64,000 nucleotides of DNA, taken from positions 744,001 to 808,000 of the forward strand of contig NZ_CP017186.1 in NCBI RefSeq assembly GCF_001729745.1, written 5' to 3'. Positions 50,959 to 60,703 of this stretch are shown in pieces. Source of the DNA: Enterobacter hormaechei subsp. hoffmannii (GTDB taxonomy: Bacteria > Pseudomonadota > Gammaproteobacteria > Enterobacterales > Enterobacteriaceae). A program made the position numbers and the translations under genes. The notes under the pieces were generated by a model. It was given only the letters and a program-made list of their open reading frames with translations, did not search any database and was not told where the DNA came from. Within the stretch, counting starts at the first letter, position 1; each line of letters opens with the position of its first letter.

Positions 50959-51522
50959 TTATGGATAAGCGATAGTAAACGTGACTGGCGCAGTAACCGC
51001 CCCCGCGCCAACATCAGCAATGGTTTGGCCTTGCCCGATAACGATACGGGAATTCATCGGGAATTCACCGGTACCATCAGTAATGGTGACATCCTTAGCA
51101 GCCGGAGGCGTGTTACAGCTCATAAGCTCGCCAGTATCGACAACACCCGACCAGATCTCAAAGCCCGTTGCTAAGCCGCCAGAGTAAGAATCACCCGTCT
51201 TGTTGACGCCACTGCATTCACCACCAGCGCCTTTCGCAGCGGACACCGTTGCCTTGGTTACTCCAGAACAGTTGGTGAAACTAATCTTGAGCGGCTCGAC
51301 TCGGGTTTTGTTCACCAGATCGGATTTGTATACGTCGCCGAACGCAATTTCAGTGGAGGCTGTGCCTGCATCGTTAAGTACTTTTGCGGTACATGTGCCT
51401 GATACAATTTTTGATTTAATCGTTAATTCGACACTAGGGGTGCCTGTAATAGCTGCGCTTGCCATTCCCGAGAACAGAAGAGCAGAAACGGACAGGGCGA
51501 TAAAAGTAGAATTGAATTTCAT
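50959..51522 (-). CDS. Minor fimbrial subunit (second minor)
   Basis: 187-residue FimA-superfamily protein starting at MKFNSTFIALSVSALLFSGMA (ATG at 51522, GGAG upstream). The frame is open 10 codons further but overlaps the upstream gene. The mature part has cysteines in VSGTCTAK and FTNCSGV, plus an extra pair (GGECSG and MSCNTPP), and ends TFTIAYP. It occupies the position of yadL. Confidence 0.9.
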   Translation of the reverse strand: MKFNSTFIALSVSALLFSGMASAAITGTPSVELTIKSKIVSGTCTAKVLNDAGTASTEIAFGDVYKSDLVNKTRVEPLKISFTNCSGVTKATVSAAKGAGGECSGVNKTGDSYSGGLATGFEIWSGVVDTGELMSCNTPPAAKDVTITDGTGEFPMNSRIVIGQGQTIADVGAGAVTAPVTFTIAYP

Positions 51523-51548
51523 AATGTTGCTCCGTTTTCCTGCACTAA

Positions 51549-52118
51549 TCACTCGTAGATAAATTCAAAGGTCGCCACGGCCTGAAAATCACCTATGGTC
51601 ATCCTGTTTTCCTGTGTTTCACGTAAGGTGGCCACCAGAGCAACTTCCTTATTCTGGATTTCTGTTGGACTCCAGACCAGGCGCTCGTTATCGTCCTCAG
51701 AGTTAATGATAAACGGGGCATCCGGTGCGCTGGCTCTGGCAATCTCAACAGCAGAGAAGTCTGCACCTCCGTCGATTTTTTGTATTTGGTTAACAAGGCC
51801 TGAGTATAAATATCCAGATCTTGTTCCCGATACTTTGGTTTTCAATGAGGTCAGTGATGCCGGGCATTCAACGAGCACGATTTTGAAATTGGCATTTGCC
51901 GTTCCGGCTTTGACATCATCTAAACGTACCTGACCGTTATTACCGATAGTCAGCGTTTGCTGCGTATCTGAACCCGTACCGCCGACCAGTTTCATATCGC
52001 AGGTGGTTTCGCGGATATTGGCAGTGAAGTTAACATTGAGATCGGCTGCCGCAGCAGAACCTGACATCGCTAACATTGCTAATGCGATTAATGAATAACC
52101 GCAATGATTTTTCTTCAT
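51549..52118 (-). CDS. Minor fimbrial subunit (first minor)
   Basis: 189-residue FimA-superfamily protein with signal peptide MKKNHCGYSLIALAMLAMSG and cleavage near AAAAD. Mature cysteines lie in RETTCDMK and LVECPASL; the C-terminus is ATFEFIYE. The start is the ATG at 52118 after GGGA; an in-frame ATG at 52130 would add four residues. It lies directly downstream of the usher, the position of yadM. Confidence 0.88.
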   Translation of the reverse strand: MKKNHCGYSLIALAMLAMSGSAAAADLNVNFTANIRETTCDMKLVGGTGSDTQQTLTIGNNGQVRLDDVKAGTANANFKIVLVECPASLTSLKTKVSGTRSGYLYSGLVNQIQKIDGGADFSAVEIARASAPDAPFIINSEDDNERLVWSPTEIQNKEVALVATLRETQENRMTIGDFQAVATFEFIYE

Positions 52119-52156
52119 ATTATTTCCCATGGGTGTGATTCCCTGTTTTAATATCA

Positions 52157-54751
52157 TTACATTTGGCACTGTTGATTACTCAGAATCGTGGTTAAGCCTG
52201 CTTTCTTCGCATTTTCAGGAATCTGATAATGCACCGTGCAAGAGCTGGATCCATCGCTTCCCCATACCACCCGGAGAGCGCCTTTGTCTTCCACACCGCG
52301 TACATAAGCTTGTCCTGCCTGGCCTACCGTTCCGATAGATTCGTTTTTCTCATTCAGAACGTCTGCACCTAGCGGAATAAAGCCGTTATCAGATCGTTGT
52401 AATTCCAGAACAAGCGAACGACCTTCATCCGTTTCAAAATTCACTAATACAACGGAGCCATTGCGAGGTACGGCAACTGCGCTGGTATTTTTGATTTCAA
52501 CGTCTGCTTCGAGAGTGCTGATATCGAGCGATACTCGGTTTTCTCTGTAGGCTGACATATACGGCATAATCCCGTACCCGGAACTGTTAATGCGGCTTTG
52601 GCCGTAACCCAGCCGAGCACCCGTTGCGCCACTTGCTTTTACCAGTGCAAGTGAATCCGTTTCGCCGATACTGCCGGATGTAAATACAACGCCACCCGAG
52701 TGGACAACCATTCCGCCGTTATAACTCGCGGAATACTGTTTACTATTGTCATCGCCAAAGGACGCTGAGACACCGAGCGGCCCGTAAGGACTGTTCCATG
52801 AGCTATAGCCACTGACCTGGTTCAGGTTGCCGTAGTTGCCCCCGCTTGATGAGGCGCTTACGGAATAGCTCACTTCACTGTTTTTGGAGTTGCCGCTTGC
52901 CGTAGAGTTAAAACTGGTACCGCCTTTTAAATCAGTGCGCAGGCTCATGTTGACGTTATTAAATCCGCCTGACTGCGCGCTATCTTTATTGAATATGCTG
53001 AATGGAATACTGACGTTTAAATAAACGCTGTCATCCTTTTCCCCTGTTTCGTTGTACGTGCGTTGCACAGAAACGCTATAGCTACCGTAAGCAAAACTAT
53101 TGTTGTAACCCACGCTGTAGTCGGAAGTGGAGCTAGAGTCATTCCAGTAATCCTGCCAGGTGCCGCTAATATAGAGTGAGCCGTATTCATCACCGTTAAC
53201 ATTCAATGGCTGATTCAGGCTGACCTGTATCTGGTTTTTGGTACGCTGATAATCAGCATAAAGCTCGGCATTGCTGTCATAAGATCGATTGCCATATTCC
53301 TCGTGATGAATACTGTCCTGCAATGAGGCGGCATCGTTAAGGCTGAGATAATCTTCTGTAGAGAAGCGATAAGCTGCCACGTTAAGAGATGTGTTAGTAG
53401 CTTCAAGCATTTTGCTGTAGGTCAGCCGATAACTTTGCCCTTTAAGCGTGTCCAGCCCGTCGATATCGGCATAGGACCCGGTAACATCTAATGCGAATGC
53501 ACCAATACGGGTATTCATAGCCAGACCAAGCAGGCCGGCGTAGAAATCCATATCCGTATATTGCGCACCCACGTAACCGGTAAAGGTATTATTCAGACCA
53601 TACGCGTAAGTTGCGTAGCCAACGTTTGGCTTATCGTGCAATGAATCATCATTCAGCTCACCTAAACCCACATCCCAGCGGCTGGAGCCTGGGCGGAGCA
53701 TTTGTGTAACTGAGGAGAACGGAATGGTAAACGTCCGTTTACTTCCATCGGCTTCCTCTACAGTGACAATCAAATCATTGCCATAGCCTGTTGTACTGAG
53801 GTCATTGATCTCGAAAGCACCGGGTGGAACGGTGGTTTCATAAATTTTATTGCCGCTTTGCGTTACGCTAACCTTGGCGTTACTGTTTGCCACACCACGA
53901 ATTACTGGCGCGTAGCCAGAGGTGCCTTCCGGGAGCATGCGGTCATCGTTATACATACGCGCACCACGCAGGCTCACCGAGTCAAAGACATCACCGCGTG
54001 TGTAGGAATCACCCATTACCATCTGTGCGTTAAGTGGTGTGATGTCTCGCTGGAGGTAGATATCCTGGCTGGAATAATGTGTGCCATTATCGCTGTCCCA
54101 GTTCAGACTGCCGCGAGAACGTAAACGCCACGGCCCCACGTTCAGGCCATAATGCAAGCCCGCATAAGCGGTATCTGAATTGGTGCCGTTTGACTCGCTG
54201 TGCCAGGTATTAAGATCGTATGAGAGTAATCCGGCCGGAACACCATTATCCCATAATGAAGGATCGACATACCCTGCTGGAAGCTTAAGCACGTAGATTT
54301 GCGGGAAATTAAGATCCATTTCCTGCTTGCTACTATCAAAATTTTCAGAAGCACCGGGATAATATTTTTTGATATCTACGCAAGACGTTTCGTCGTTTTT
54401 GACATCATCGCCTAATATGCTGGTATCAACGCCTGCCTGTGTCAGCGTGAGTTTAGTCAGACATGCTGAGGCACGTGGCGTTTTGTTATCAATGAATGTC
54501 ATCTCGACCGTGGATTTTGAATTGCCATTCAAATTCACTTTTACACGGTAAGTACCTGGCAGAACTGGGTTGCCATAAGCATAACGATCGACATTGATAC
54601 CTCCACCATTATCGATAAGGAACTGGTCATTAAATTCAATGGCCGATTCTGTTTCGGATGAGGTGTCTACAGCTTTTTTTTCAGTCTCGCTGGCATGCAG
54701 AGGAAATGCTGCACAGATTGCGAGACATAAAATTGATCGTTGAAATAGCAT
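52157..54751 (-). CDS. htrE: Fimbrial outer-membrane usher, HtrE-like
   Basis: 864-residue usher that receives chaperone-subunit complexes and secretes them through a 24-strand outer-membrane barrel. Order of parts: signal peptide (MLFQRSILCLAICAAFPLHA), N-terminal chaperone-binding domain with FNDQFLIDNGGGINVDRYAYGN, the barrel with the plug region (usher signature VSLRGARMYNDDRMLPEGTSGYAP), and C-terminal domains ending in LSNQQCQM with the paired Cys in SCTVHYQ. By recalled comparison it is close to E. coli HtrE. It lies between the chaperone and the minor subunits. Confidence 0.95.
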   Translation of the reverse strand: MLFQRSILCLAICAAFPLHASETEKKAVDTSSETESAIEFNDQFLIDNGGGINVDRYAYGNPVLPGTYRVKVNLNGNSKSTVEMTFIDNKTPRASACLTKLTLTQAGVDTSILGDDVKNDETSCVDIKKYYPGASENFDSSKQEMDLNFPQIYVLKLPAGYVDPSLWDNGVPAGLLSYDLNTWHSESNGTNSDTAYAGLHYGLNVGPWRLRSRGSLNWDSDNGTHYSSQDIYLQRDITPLNAQMVMGDSYTRGDVFDSVSLRGARMYNDDRMLPEGTSGYAPVIRGVANSNAKVSVTQSGNKIYETTVPPGAFEINDLSTTGYGNDLIVTVEEADGSKRTFTIPFSSVTQMLRPGSSRWDVGLGELNDDSLHDKPNVGYATYAYGLNNTFTGYVGAQYTDMDFYAGLLGLAMNTRIGAFALDVTGSYADIDGLDTLKGQSYRLTYSKMLEATNTSLNVAAYRFSTEDYLSLNDAASLQDSIHHEEYGNRSYDSNAELYADYQRTKNQIQVSLNQPLNVNGDEYGSLYISGTWQDYWNDSSSTSDYSVGYNNSFAYGSYSVSVQRTYNETGEKDDSVYLNVSIPFSIFNKDSAQSGGFNNVNMSLRTDLKGGTSFNSTASGNSKNSEVSYSVSASSSGGNYGNLNQVSGYSSWNSPYGPLGVSASFGDDNSKQYSASYNGGMVVHSGGVVFTSGSIGETDSLALVKASGATGARLGYGQSRINSSGYGIMPYMSAYRENRVSLDISTLEADVEIKNTSAVAVPRNGSVVLVNFETDEGRSLVLELQRSDNGFIPLGADVLNEKNESIGTVGQAGQAYVRGVEDKGALRVVWGSDGSSSCTVHYQIPENAKKAGLTTILSNQQCQM

Positions 54752-54832
54752 GCTTCATCCAGACAAGTCGTCGTATGAATGCTATGAATCATTCATACGT
54801 GTTATATTTATAATGTGGCGGTGGTGCGGTTA

Positions 54833-55576
54833 TTAATTTACTTTGGTTTCAAAAGTATCAGAGCCGCCATTGTCATTAATGGTTTCGTAAGCAACAGTGC
54901 CGGTGGCAGTACTACCTAAACCTTTTACCTGCATAATTTGAGTACTAAACGGTAAAATAGATTTATGCTCAACCTGGTACTCTTTATTTGCTGATTTCAG
55001 CTTTACATTTGAAATAGAAACGTTGTAAGGGGAATCATTGTGTGCGATCAGGTTTAGCGTATTACCTTGTTTTTGTTGTGACCACGTTACTTTGGCTGCT
55101 GCATCTCCTGGCGTACCTTTCAGGCCGTCAGGTCGGAAAAAGAGTTTAATACGTGTGCGGAATGCCAGCTGGAGCTGGTTAGGATTTTCACCGTCTTTCA
55201 CTTTTGACTTCGGTGGAATCTCGAGCACATTGAACCAGAATAGGGATTCGCGATCTTGCGGCAATGAACCACCCAGGTACGAGATCCGAACGGATTGACC
55301 TTTTTGCGGATCAATTCGGGATACTGGTGGAGTAATAATAAACGGTAGTTTTAATTCCTGTGGATTGGTGTCATCGCGACCGTCATCGAGCCATGATTGA
55401 ACTAATAGTGGCTTTTTGCCACGGTTGTCTAAAGAAACGATGACATCTTTTTGCGACTGCTGATAAACAATACGTGTTCCCGAAATAACGATATCTGCGC
55501 TTGCCTGGAATGACGCGACAGCAGCAGCTGTAAAGCAGGCAGCTTTAAATCCTTTATAAAATGATGTGCTTAACAT
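54833..55576 (-). CDS. yadV: Periplasmic fimbrial chaperone, YadV-like
   Basis: 247-residue PapD-family chaperone with signal peptide (cut near ASADIVISG). The subunit-binding G1 strand region and the conserved Arg of the cleft (SGTRIVY) are visible, with the signature SLPQDRESLFWFNVLEIPP and the LAFRTRIKLFFRP strand. It donates a beta strand to subunits until the usher takes over. I start at the ATG at 55576 after AGGAAG; the open frame runs 22 codons into the upstream spacer. It follows the major subunit by 85 bases. Confidence 0.95.
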   Translation of the reverse strand: MLSTSFYKGFKAACFTAAAVASFQASADIVISGTRIVYQQSQKDVIVSLDNRGKKPLLVQSWLDDGRDDTNPQELKLPFIITPPVSRIDPQKGQSVRISYLGGSLPQDRESLFWFNVLEIPPKSKVKDGENPNQLQLAFRTRIKLFFRPDGLKGTPGDAAAKVTWSQQKQGNTLNLIAHNDSPYNVSISNVKLKSANKEYQVEHKSILPFSTQIMQVKGLGSTATGTVAYETINDNGGSDTFETKVN

Positions 55577-55661
55577 TTTTCCACTTCCTGTTGGAATGAT
55601 ATCAATAGTCCCCTGACGTACGTCAGGGGAAAATATGAGCATTTTATTTATGCGCTTAAAA

Positions 55662-56273
55662 TTACTCGTAGATCATGGTGAATGCAGCTTGTGCCTGAAC
55701 CACACCAGCTGACACTGGGTTGTTGGCCGCATCCCAGTTCTGACCCTGGGTATACGCTACACGGTAGTAAAGTGCGCCTGCGCCTGTGGTATCAATCGTT
55801 GCTTTCTGGGTATTGTTGGTCTGATCCAGTTTGATCTGATCGGTAGCGGAGTTGCCATCGTTTGACAGTACCAGATTGACGTTTTTAGCGGCGCCTTGAG
55901 TATTTGATGGTGGAACCAGCAGACCGCCGGAAGTTGAAGAAGAACCCGCCCAGGAATCAAACTGAGCAGATGCCTGGTTGACGGTAGCAGAATCACAACC
56001 TGTCAGGGTGAGGGAGAATTTCTTTTCTCCCAGGGTGCTGGTGGTACCCAGCGCATTAGCGAAGTCTTTTACAAACACGGTATCCAGGTTAACGTCAAAA
56101 TCATTACCATCCTGGTCAATCTTCTGATCCAGGGATACTTTACAGGTGTTATTAGAAACCATACCGTGGAAAGTAATAGTGCCTGTATCTGAAGGAATAT
56201 CAGCTGCCATTGCAGAACCCGCACTCAGAACCATTGCTACTACAGTTGCCAGACCTAATTTATTAAAAGACAT
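55662..56273 (-). CDS. Major fimbrial subunit
   Basis: 203-residue FimA-type pilin. The signal peptide is MSFNKLGLATVVAMVLSAGSAMAA, with cleavage near AMA-ADIPSD. The mature domain has one cysteine pair (SNNTCKVSL and LTGCDSAT) and ends in AQAAFTMIYE with the penultimate Tyr. It is first in the seven-gene cluster, the position of yadN. Its sequence is more divergent from E. coli YadN than the usher and chaperone are from theirs, typical of an exposed, diversifying pilin. A 10-bp hairpin lies in the leader. Confidence 0.92.
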   Translation of the reverse strand: MSFNKLGLATVVAMVLSAGSAMAADIPSDTGTITFHGMVSNNTCKVSLDQKIDQDGNDFDVNLDTVFVKDFANALGTTSTLGEKKFSLTLTGCDSATVNQASAQFDSWAGSSSTSGGLLVPPSNTQGAAKNVNLVLSNDGNSATDQIKLDQTNNTQKATIDTTGAGALYYRVAYTQGQNWDAANNPVSAGVVQAQAAFTMIYE

Positions 56274-56305
56274 TTTTTATATCCATATTTAAATGCTAGA
56301 AAAGT

Positions 56306-56328
56306 GAACATAAGCAAGGCTTATGTTC
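56306..56328 (-). promoter_or_regulatory. Leader hairpin before the major pilin gene
   Basis: GAACATAAGC (56306-56315) and GCTTATGTTC (56319-56328) form a perfect 10-bp stem with a three-base loop, 33 bases before the pilin start codon. It may stabilise the abundant pilin mRNA or act as an operator. Confidence 0.6.
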
Positions 56329-56551
56329 GTTCCGAACAGATGCTTCGGGAAAAGGATTCTAAGTGATGAGTAATGGTTGTGAGAAGCCGTTAGGCGTTAG
56401 AAATACTTAAACGATCTTTAAGTCAATATGATTATTTAATAGTGAATGATAATAATTGTTCATCATTTTGATGAGCAGGTGTTCGGCAGGGTGACTTGAA
56501 TATATTAATAAAAATATATAAAAAGAACGCTATTCATTTTAATTATGTATA

Positions 56552-56580
56552 AATTACCCAACCTATTTGTCGGGTAATTT
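56552..56580 (-). terminator. Hairpin after panD
   Basis: On the minus strand AAATTACCC and GGGTAATTT pair around an 11-12-base loop, about 18 bases past the panD stop. The downstream T content is modest, so some read-through into the fimbrial operon is possible. Confidence 0.5.
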
Positions 56581-56597
56581 ATAACAGTACTATTGGC

Positions 56598-56978
56598 TTA
56601 GGCAACCTGAACCGGAATTGCCTTCGCAATACGTTTCATTTCATTATCGCCTTCAAAGTATGCCACTTTTGGCTGCCAGCGACGTGCCTCTTCGTCAGAC
56701 ATCATCACAAAGCTGGCAATAATGACGATATCACCCACGTCCGCGCAGTGCGCCGCTGCCCCATTAACGGAGATGATTTTAGACCCGCGTTCAGCGGCAA
56801 TCGCGTACGTTGAAAAGCGTTTGCCGTTATTAACGTTCCAGATATCAATAGCTTCGTTTTCGAGAATACCCGCCGCGTCGAGAAAATCCTGGTCGATCGC
56901 GCAGGAGCCTTCATAGTGCAGGTCGGCCTGGGTGACTTTCACACGGTGAAGCTTACCTTGTAGCATTTTGCGAATCAT
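56598..56978 (-). CDS. panD: Aspartate 1-decarboxylase proenzyme PanD
   Basis: Pyruvoyl enzyme making beta-alanine from aspartate for pantothenate. The 126-residue proenzyme self-cleaves at Gly24-Ser25 ([10 protein letters not shown]), creating the pyruvoyl group. It follows panC on the same strand after 31 bases. The activator PanZ is not in this window. No yadD-like gene lies between panC and panD, unlike E. coli K-12. Confidence 0.97.
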   Translation of the reverse strand: MIRKMLQGKLHRVKVTQADLHYEGSCAIDQDFLDAAGILENEAIDIWNVNNGKRFSTYAIAAERGSKIISVNGAAAHCADVGDIVIIASFVMMSDEEARRWQPKVAYFEGDNEMKRIAKAIPVQVA

Positions 56979-57009
56979 TACGTTTACCTTTCACTTCCGG
57001 GTAGTAAAA

Positions 57010-57861
57010 CTACGCCAGTTCAATCACTTTGTTGTCGATAAGGCGGGCCTGGCCGAGCCAAGCCGCCACCAGAATTACCGCACGTTTGCTGGTATTTGAG
57101 AGTTCCAGAAGCGTATCGGCATCCCGAATTTGAACGTCGTCAGCACGAAGACCTTTCTCGTTCAGCGCCTGTTCAGCCAGAGCGATGATTTCTTCTGCGG
57201 TTAATTCTTTTGCCAGCAGTTGCTCTGCCATGGTATTCATGACTTTGCTTAAGCCTGGCGCAATTTTACGCTGTTCCGCAGTCAGATAGCCGTTACGGGA
57301 GCTAAGCGCCAGGCCATCTTTCGCACGTACAATCGGCACGCCGACAATCTCTATGTCGTAGCCCATATCGGCAACCATTTTGCGGATCAGCGCCAGCTGC
57401 TGGAAATCTTTCTCGCCAAAGCAGGCGATGTCCGGCTGCACCAGGTTAAACAGCTTGCTGACGATGGTGGAAACGCCGCGGAAATGGCCCGGACGGCTGG
57501 CACCCTCCAGCATGGTCGAAATACCCGGTACGTCGACGTAGGTCGCTTCAGTGGTACCCTGAGGATAAACATCTGCGGGGGCCGGTGCGAAGACGATATC
57601 CGCATGACGTTTTTTGAGCTTCTCGCAATCTTCCTGCAAGGTACGTGGATAGCGCGCCAGGTCGTCTTCGCGATCGAACTGCATCGGGTTAACGAAGATA
57701 CTGACTACCACGATATCTGCACGGGCTCTCGCTTCATCGACCAGCTTCATATGGCCGTCGTGCAGATTGCCCATGGTCGGGACGAGGGCGATACGTTTAC
57801 CTTCCTGACGTGCACGGCGGATATGCTGGCGCAGCAGCGGCAGAGTTTCTATGATTAGCAC
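57010..57861 (-). CDS. panC: Pantothenate synthetase PanC
   Basis: ATP-dependent ligase joining pantoate and beta-alanine. The 283-residue protein equals the E. coli length. The nucleotide-binding motif [15 protein letters not shown] (about 27-41, HxGH at 34-37), the [15 protein letters not shown] segment and the SSRNGYL (KMSKS-like) motif are visible. It is second in panB-panC-panD, 11 bases after panB. Confidence 0.97.
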   Translation of the reverse strand: MLIIETLPLLRQHIRRARQEGKRIALVPTMGNLHDGHMKLVDEARARADIVVVSIFVNPMQFDREDDLARYPRTLQEDCEKLKKRHADIVFAPAPADVYPQGTTEATYVDVPGISTMLEGASRPGHFRGVSTIVSKLFNLVQPDIACFGEKDFQQLALIRKMVADMGYDIEIVGVPIVRAKDGLALSSRNGYLTAEQRKIAPGLSKVMNTMAEQLLAKELTAEEIIALAEQALNEKGLRADDVQIRDADTLLELSNTSKRAVILVAAWLGQARLIDNKVIELA

Positions 57862-57872
57862 ACCTGGACTCC

Positions 57873-58664
57873 TTAATGGAAACTGTGTTCTTCGCCCGGA
57901 TACACGCCGGACTCAACCTCGGCAATATACTGCCGCACAGCAGCACGCATGTCGCCTGCTTCTGTCAGGAAATTTTTAGCAAATTTTGGAATGTGACCGC
58001 CGGTGATCCCGAAGGCGTCGTGCATGACCAGAATCTGGCCATCGGTGACGTTGCCCGCGCCGATGCCGATCACCGGAATCGACAGCGCCTCAGTGATACG
58101 CTTAGCCAGCTCAACCGGCACACACTCCAGCACCAGCAGCTGTGCACCAGCGGCTTCCAGCGCCAGGGCATCATCAAACAGCGTCTGCGCCGCATCGCCA
58201 CGCCCCTGAACTTTATAACCGCCAAAGATATTCACGGATTGCGGCGTCAGCCCTAAGTGCCCGCAAACTGGCACGGCCCGTTCGGTGAGCATTTTCACCG
58301 TATCGACCAGCCAGTCGCCGCCTTCGATTTTGACCATATTGGCGCCGGCGCGCATCACAGTTGCCGCATTTTCAAAGGCCTGTTCCGGGGTGGCATACGC
58401 CATAAACGGCAGATCGGAAAGTAGCAGGCAGGCGGGCGCACCCCGGCGCACGGCGCGGGTATGGTAAGCAATATCCTCGACCGTGACCGGCAGAGTGGAA
58501 TCATGTCCTTGTACCGTCATCCCTAACGAGTCTCCGACCAGCATGACGTTGATCCCTTCTTCGGCAAACAGTTTTGCGAAGCTGTAGTCATACGCGGTGA
58601 TAGTGGCGAAGCGTTTCTTTTCCTGTTTGCATTTCTGCAATAAGGAGATGGTAGTTGGTTTCAT
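57873..58664 (-). CDS. panB: Ketopantoate hydroxymethyltransferase PanB
   Basis: Transfers a hydroxymethyl group from 5,10-methylene-THF to alpha-ketoisovalerate, the first committed step of pantothenate synthesis. The 263-residue TIM-barrel protein shows [20 protein letters not shown] (metal- and substrate-binding Asp), MVKIEGG and [17 protein letters not shown]. It is first in the pan unit. The next gene upstream is folK, with no fimbrial genes between, unlike E. coli K-12. Confidence 0.97.
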   Translation of the reverse strand: MKPTTISLLQKCKQEKKRFATITAYDYSFAKLFAEEGINVMLVGDSLGMTVQGHDSTLPVTVEDIAYHTRAVRRGAPACLLLSDLPFMAYATPEQAFENAATVMRAGANMVKIEGGDWLVDTVKMLTERAVPVCGHLGLTPQSVNIFGGYKVQGRGDAAQTLFDDALALEAAGAQLLVLECVPVELAKRITEALSIPVIGIGAGNVTDGQILVMHDAFGITGGHIPKFAKNFLTEAGDMRAAVRQYIAEVESGVYPGEEHSFH

Positions 58665-58787
58665 ACTGTTTCCTGATGGCCCAAAAGCGGATCTTTGCGC
58701 ATTCTAACAGTAACATTCGAGGGAACAATGATTTTAGGCAATCGATTAACCATATTTAACACATGGCTAATCGGGGGTGACACGGGA

Positions 58788-59267
58788 TTACCAGCGGACC
58801 GGTTTTTCCGCGTTGAGACTTTGCAGAACGGCGTTCAGCGAGGTGCCGTCAGGGAAGGTGAGATCGGGGGCGACTTCAAACAGCGGCCAGAGCATAAACG
58901 CACGGTTTTTCATGTCATAGTGCGGAACGGTGAGGCGCTCGGTGTTAATCACCTTGTGGCCGAAAAGCATAATATCGAGGTCGAGCGTGCGCGGTCCCCA
59001 GCGTTCGGCTTTACGTACGCGACCCTGCTGTAGCTCAATACGCTGGGTATTATCCAGCAGTGTTTCTGCGTCAAGGGCTGTTTCCAGCACCACGGCGGCG
59101 TTCAGATAATCAGGCTGATCCTGCGGGCCGAGCGGGGGCGTACGGTAAAAGGAGGAGACCGCCACGATATGGCTTTGCGGGATCTCCCCCAGCGCCTGAA
59201 CGGCAGCGTTAACCTGCTCAAGCGGAGAGGCCAGATTGCTGCCGATGGCAATATACGCAAGGGTCAT
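58788..59267 (-). CDS. folK: 6-hydroxymethyl-7,8-dihydropterin pyrophosphokinase FolK
   Basis: Transfers pyrophosphate from ATP to hydroxymethyl-dihydropterin in folate synthesis. The 159-residue protein has the HPPK signature [15 protein letters not shown] (about 88-102), with the two magnesium-binding aspartates, and the early [11 protein letters not shown] motif. Its ATG overlaps the pcnB stop (ATGA), so expression is coupled to pcnB, a gene held low by its AUU start. Confidence 0.97.
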   Translation of the reverse strand: MTLAYIAIGSNLASPLEQVNAAVQALGEIPQSHIVAVSSFYRTPPLGPQDQPDYLNAAVVLETALDAETLLDNTQRIELQQGRVRKAERWGPRTLDLDIMLFGHKVINTERLTVPHYDMKNRAFMLWPLFEVAPDLTFPDGTSLNAVLQSLNAEKPVRW

Positions 59268-60661
59268 GCTGTGCCTTCACGACGCGGCGCGCGCTTGCGC
59301 GGGCGACGGTGACGACGGCGCGGTGCCGGCTCGTCATCGAGATCCGTGAGCATATCTTTTTGCTCCGGTGGTGCAGAGACCTGAAATTCTCCCCACCACT
59401 GCGCCAGACGCTGTAGCTCCTGGTTTCTTTCGACTTCAGCACGCAGAGAGAGCAAATCGAACGCGGCGCGGAACTTAGGATGCTCCATCAATTTCCAGGC
59501 ACGTTTACCCTGACGGCGGGACATACGCAGCTGAAGCTGCCAGATATCACGCACCAGCGTGGTAATACGTTTAGGGATCGCCAGCGTGCGACAGCCTTCG
59601 TCCAGCACGTCGTTTGCCGCCAGCGCGAACGCATCATAATAGGCGAGGCCGCTCTCCTGGGTAATGCGCTGCGCCGTTTCCAGCAGCGGATACCAGAACA
59701 TGGCCGCGAACAGGAACGCCGGATTCACGCGCATATCGTTATGAATACGGGTATCCGTGTTCTTCAGCACCTGTGCAATCATCCGCTCCATTGCGCTGTC
59801 ACCGTTTTCGGTGAAGTAGCGGGTAATGGTCGGGAACAGCGGCTGGAACAGGTTGTATTCACGCAGCAAATTGTAGGTTTCAAACCCGTAGCCTGCCTGG
59901 AGCAGCTTTAACGACTCCTCAAACAGACGGGCAGGGGGGACGTCGTTAATCAGCGTCGCCAGGCGCGGGATCGGCTCTGCGGTTTCCGGGCTGATACGCA
60001 TGTTTAGCTTGGCGGCAAAACGCACGGCGCGCAGCATCCGGACCGGATCTTCGCGATAGCGCGTTTCCGGCGTGCCGATCAGGCGAATCAGGCCGTCTTT
60101 CAGATCCTGCATACCGCCGACGTAATCGCGTACGGTAAAATCCGCCACGCTGTAGTAAAGGCTGTTGATGGTGAAATCGCGACGCTGAGCATCTTCTTCA
60201 ATAGAGCCAAAGATGTTGTCGCGCAGCAGCATGCCGTTTTGGCCGCGCTGGGAAGTTGTGCGATCGTTGATGCCCGCTTCGTGGTGACCGCGGAAGGTCG
60301 CCACTTCAATAATTTCCGGCCCAAACATCACGTGCGCCAGACGGAAACGGCGGCCAACCAGACGGCAGTTGCGGAATAATTTACGCACCTGTTCAGGCGT
60401 GGCGCTGGTCGTCACGTCGAAATCTTTTGGTTTTTTGCCCAGCAGTAAATCGCGCACCCCGCCGCCGACGAGATAGGCCTCGTAGCCTGCTTTATTCAGA
60501 CGATAGAGCACCTTGAGGGCATTTTCACTGATATCTTTGCGGGAAATATTGTGCTGCTCACGCGGAATGACCGACATGTGTGGCTGTGCAATAGCATCAT
60601 TCGCCATGCTCTCTTCGCGGCTCAGCACTTTACGGCAAAAATTAGCGACTCGGGTAAAAAT
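59264..60661 (-). CDS. pcnB: Poly(A) polymerase I PcnB, AUU start
   Basis: Adds 3' poly(A) tails to RNAs, marking them for decay and controlling ColE1-type plasmid copy number. I set the start at the ATT at 60661. From there the protein reads [18 protein letters not shown], matching E. coli, where pcnB is known to start with AUU; the length is then 465 residues, also as in E. coli. GAGG lies 6 bases before the ATT. An ATG at 60691 is in frame but has no good ribosome-binding site and adds ten unrelated residues. Motifs: [18 protein letters not shown] (nucleotidyltransferase site) and [11 protein letters not shown]; the C-terminus is Arg-rich. Confidence 0.95.
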   Translation of the reverse strand: MFTRVANFCRKVLSREESMANDAIAQPHMSVIPREQHNISRKDISENALKVLYRLNKAGYEAYLVGGGVRDLLLGKKPKDFDVTTSATPEQVRKLFRNCRLVGRRFRLAHVMFGPEIIEVATFRGHHEAGINDRTTSQRGQNGMLLRDNIFGSIEEDAQRRDFTINSLYYSVADFTVRDYVGGMQDLKDGLIRLIGTPETRYREDPVRMLRAVRFAAKLNMRISPETAEPIPRLATLINDVPPARLFEESLKLLQAGYGFETYNLLREYNLFQPLFPTITRYFTENGDSAMERMIAQVLKNTDTRIHNDMRVNPAFLFAAMFWYPLLETAQRITQESGLAYYDAFALAANDVLDEGCRTLAIPKRITTLVRDIWQLQLRMSRRQGKRAWKLMEHPKFRAAFDLLSLRAEVERNQELQRLAQWWGEFQVSAPPEQKDMLTDLDDEPAPRRRHRRPRKRAPRREGTA

Positions 60662-60703
60662 AGTACACCTCGTAGTGTGTTTTGTTATCAAAAAAGCGGC
60701 TAA

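Larger units (their letters stand above)
56274..56597 (-). promoter_or_regulatory. panD-fimbrial operon gap
   Basis: 324 AT-rich bases with no convincing gene. They hold a hairpin in the fimbrial leader (56306-56328), long A/T tracts (56400-56560) of the kind silenced by H-NS, and a stem AAATTACCC/GGGTAATTT (about 56552-56580) just past panD. I found no long terminal inverted repeats, so an invertible promoter switch like fimS is not supported. Confidence 0.55.

Noticed and set aside
56274..56597. Invertible promoter switch (fimS-like) for the fimbrial operon
   Set aside because: No pair of inverted repeats spanning the promoter and no fimB/fimE-type recombinase gene in the window.
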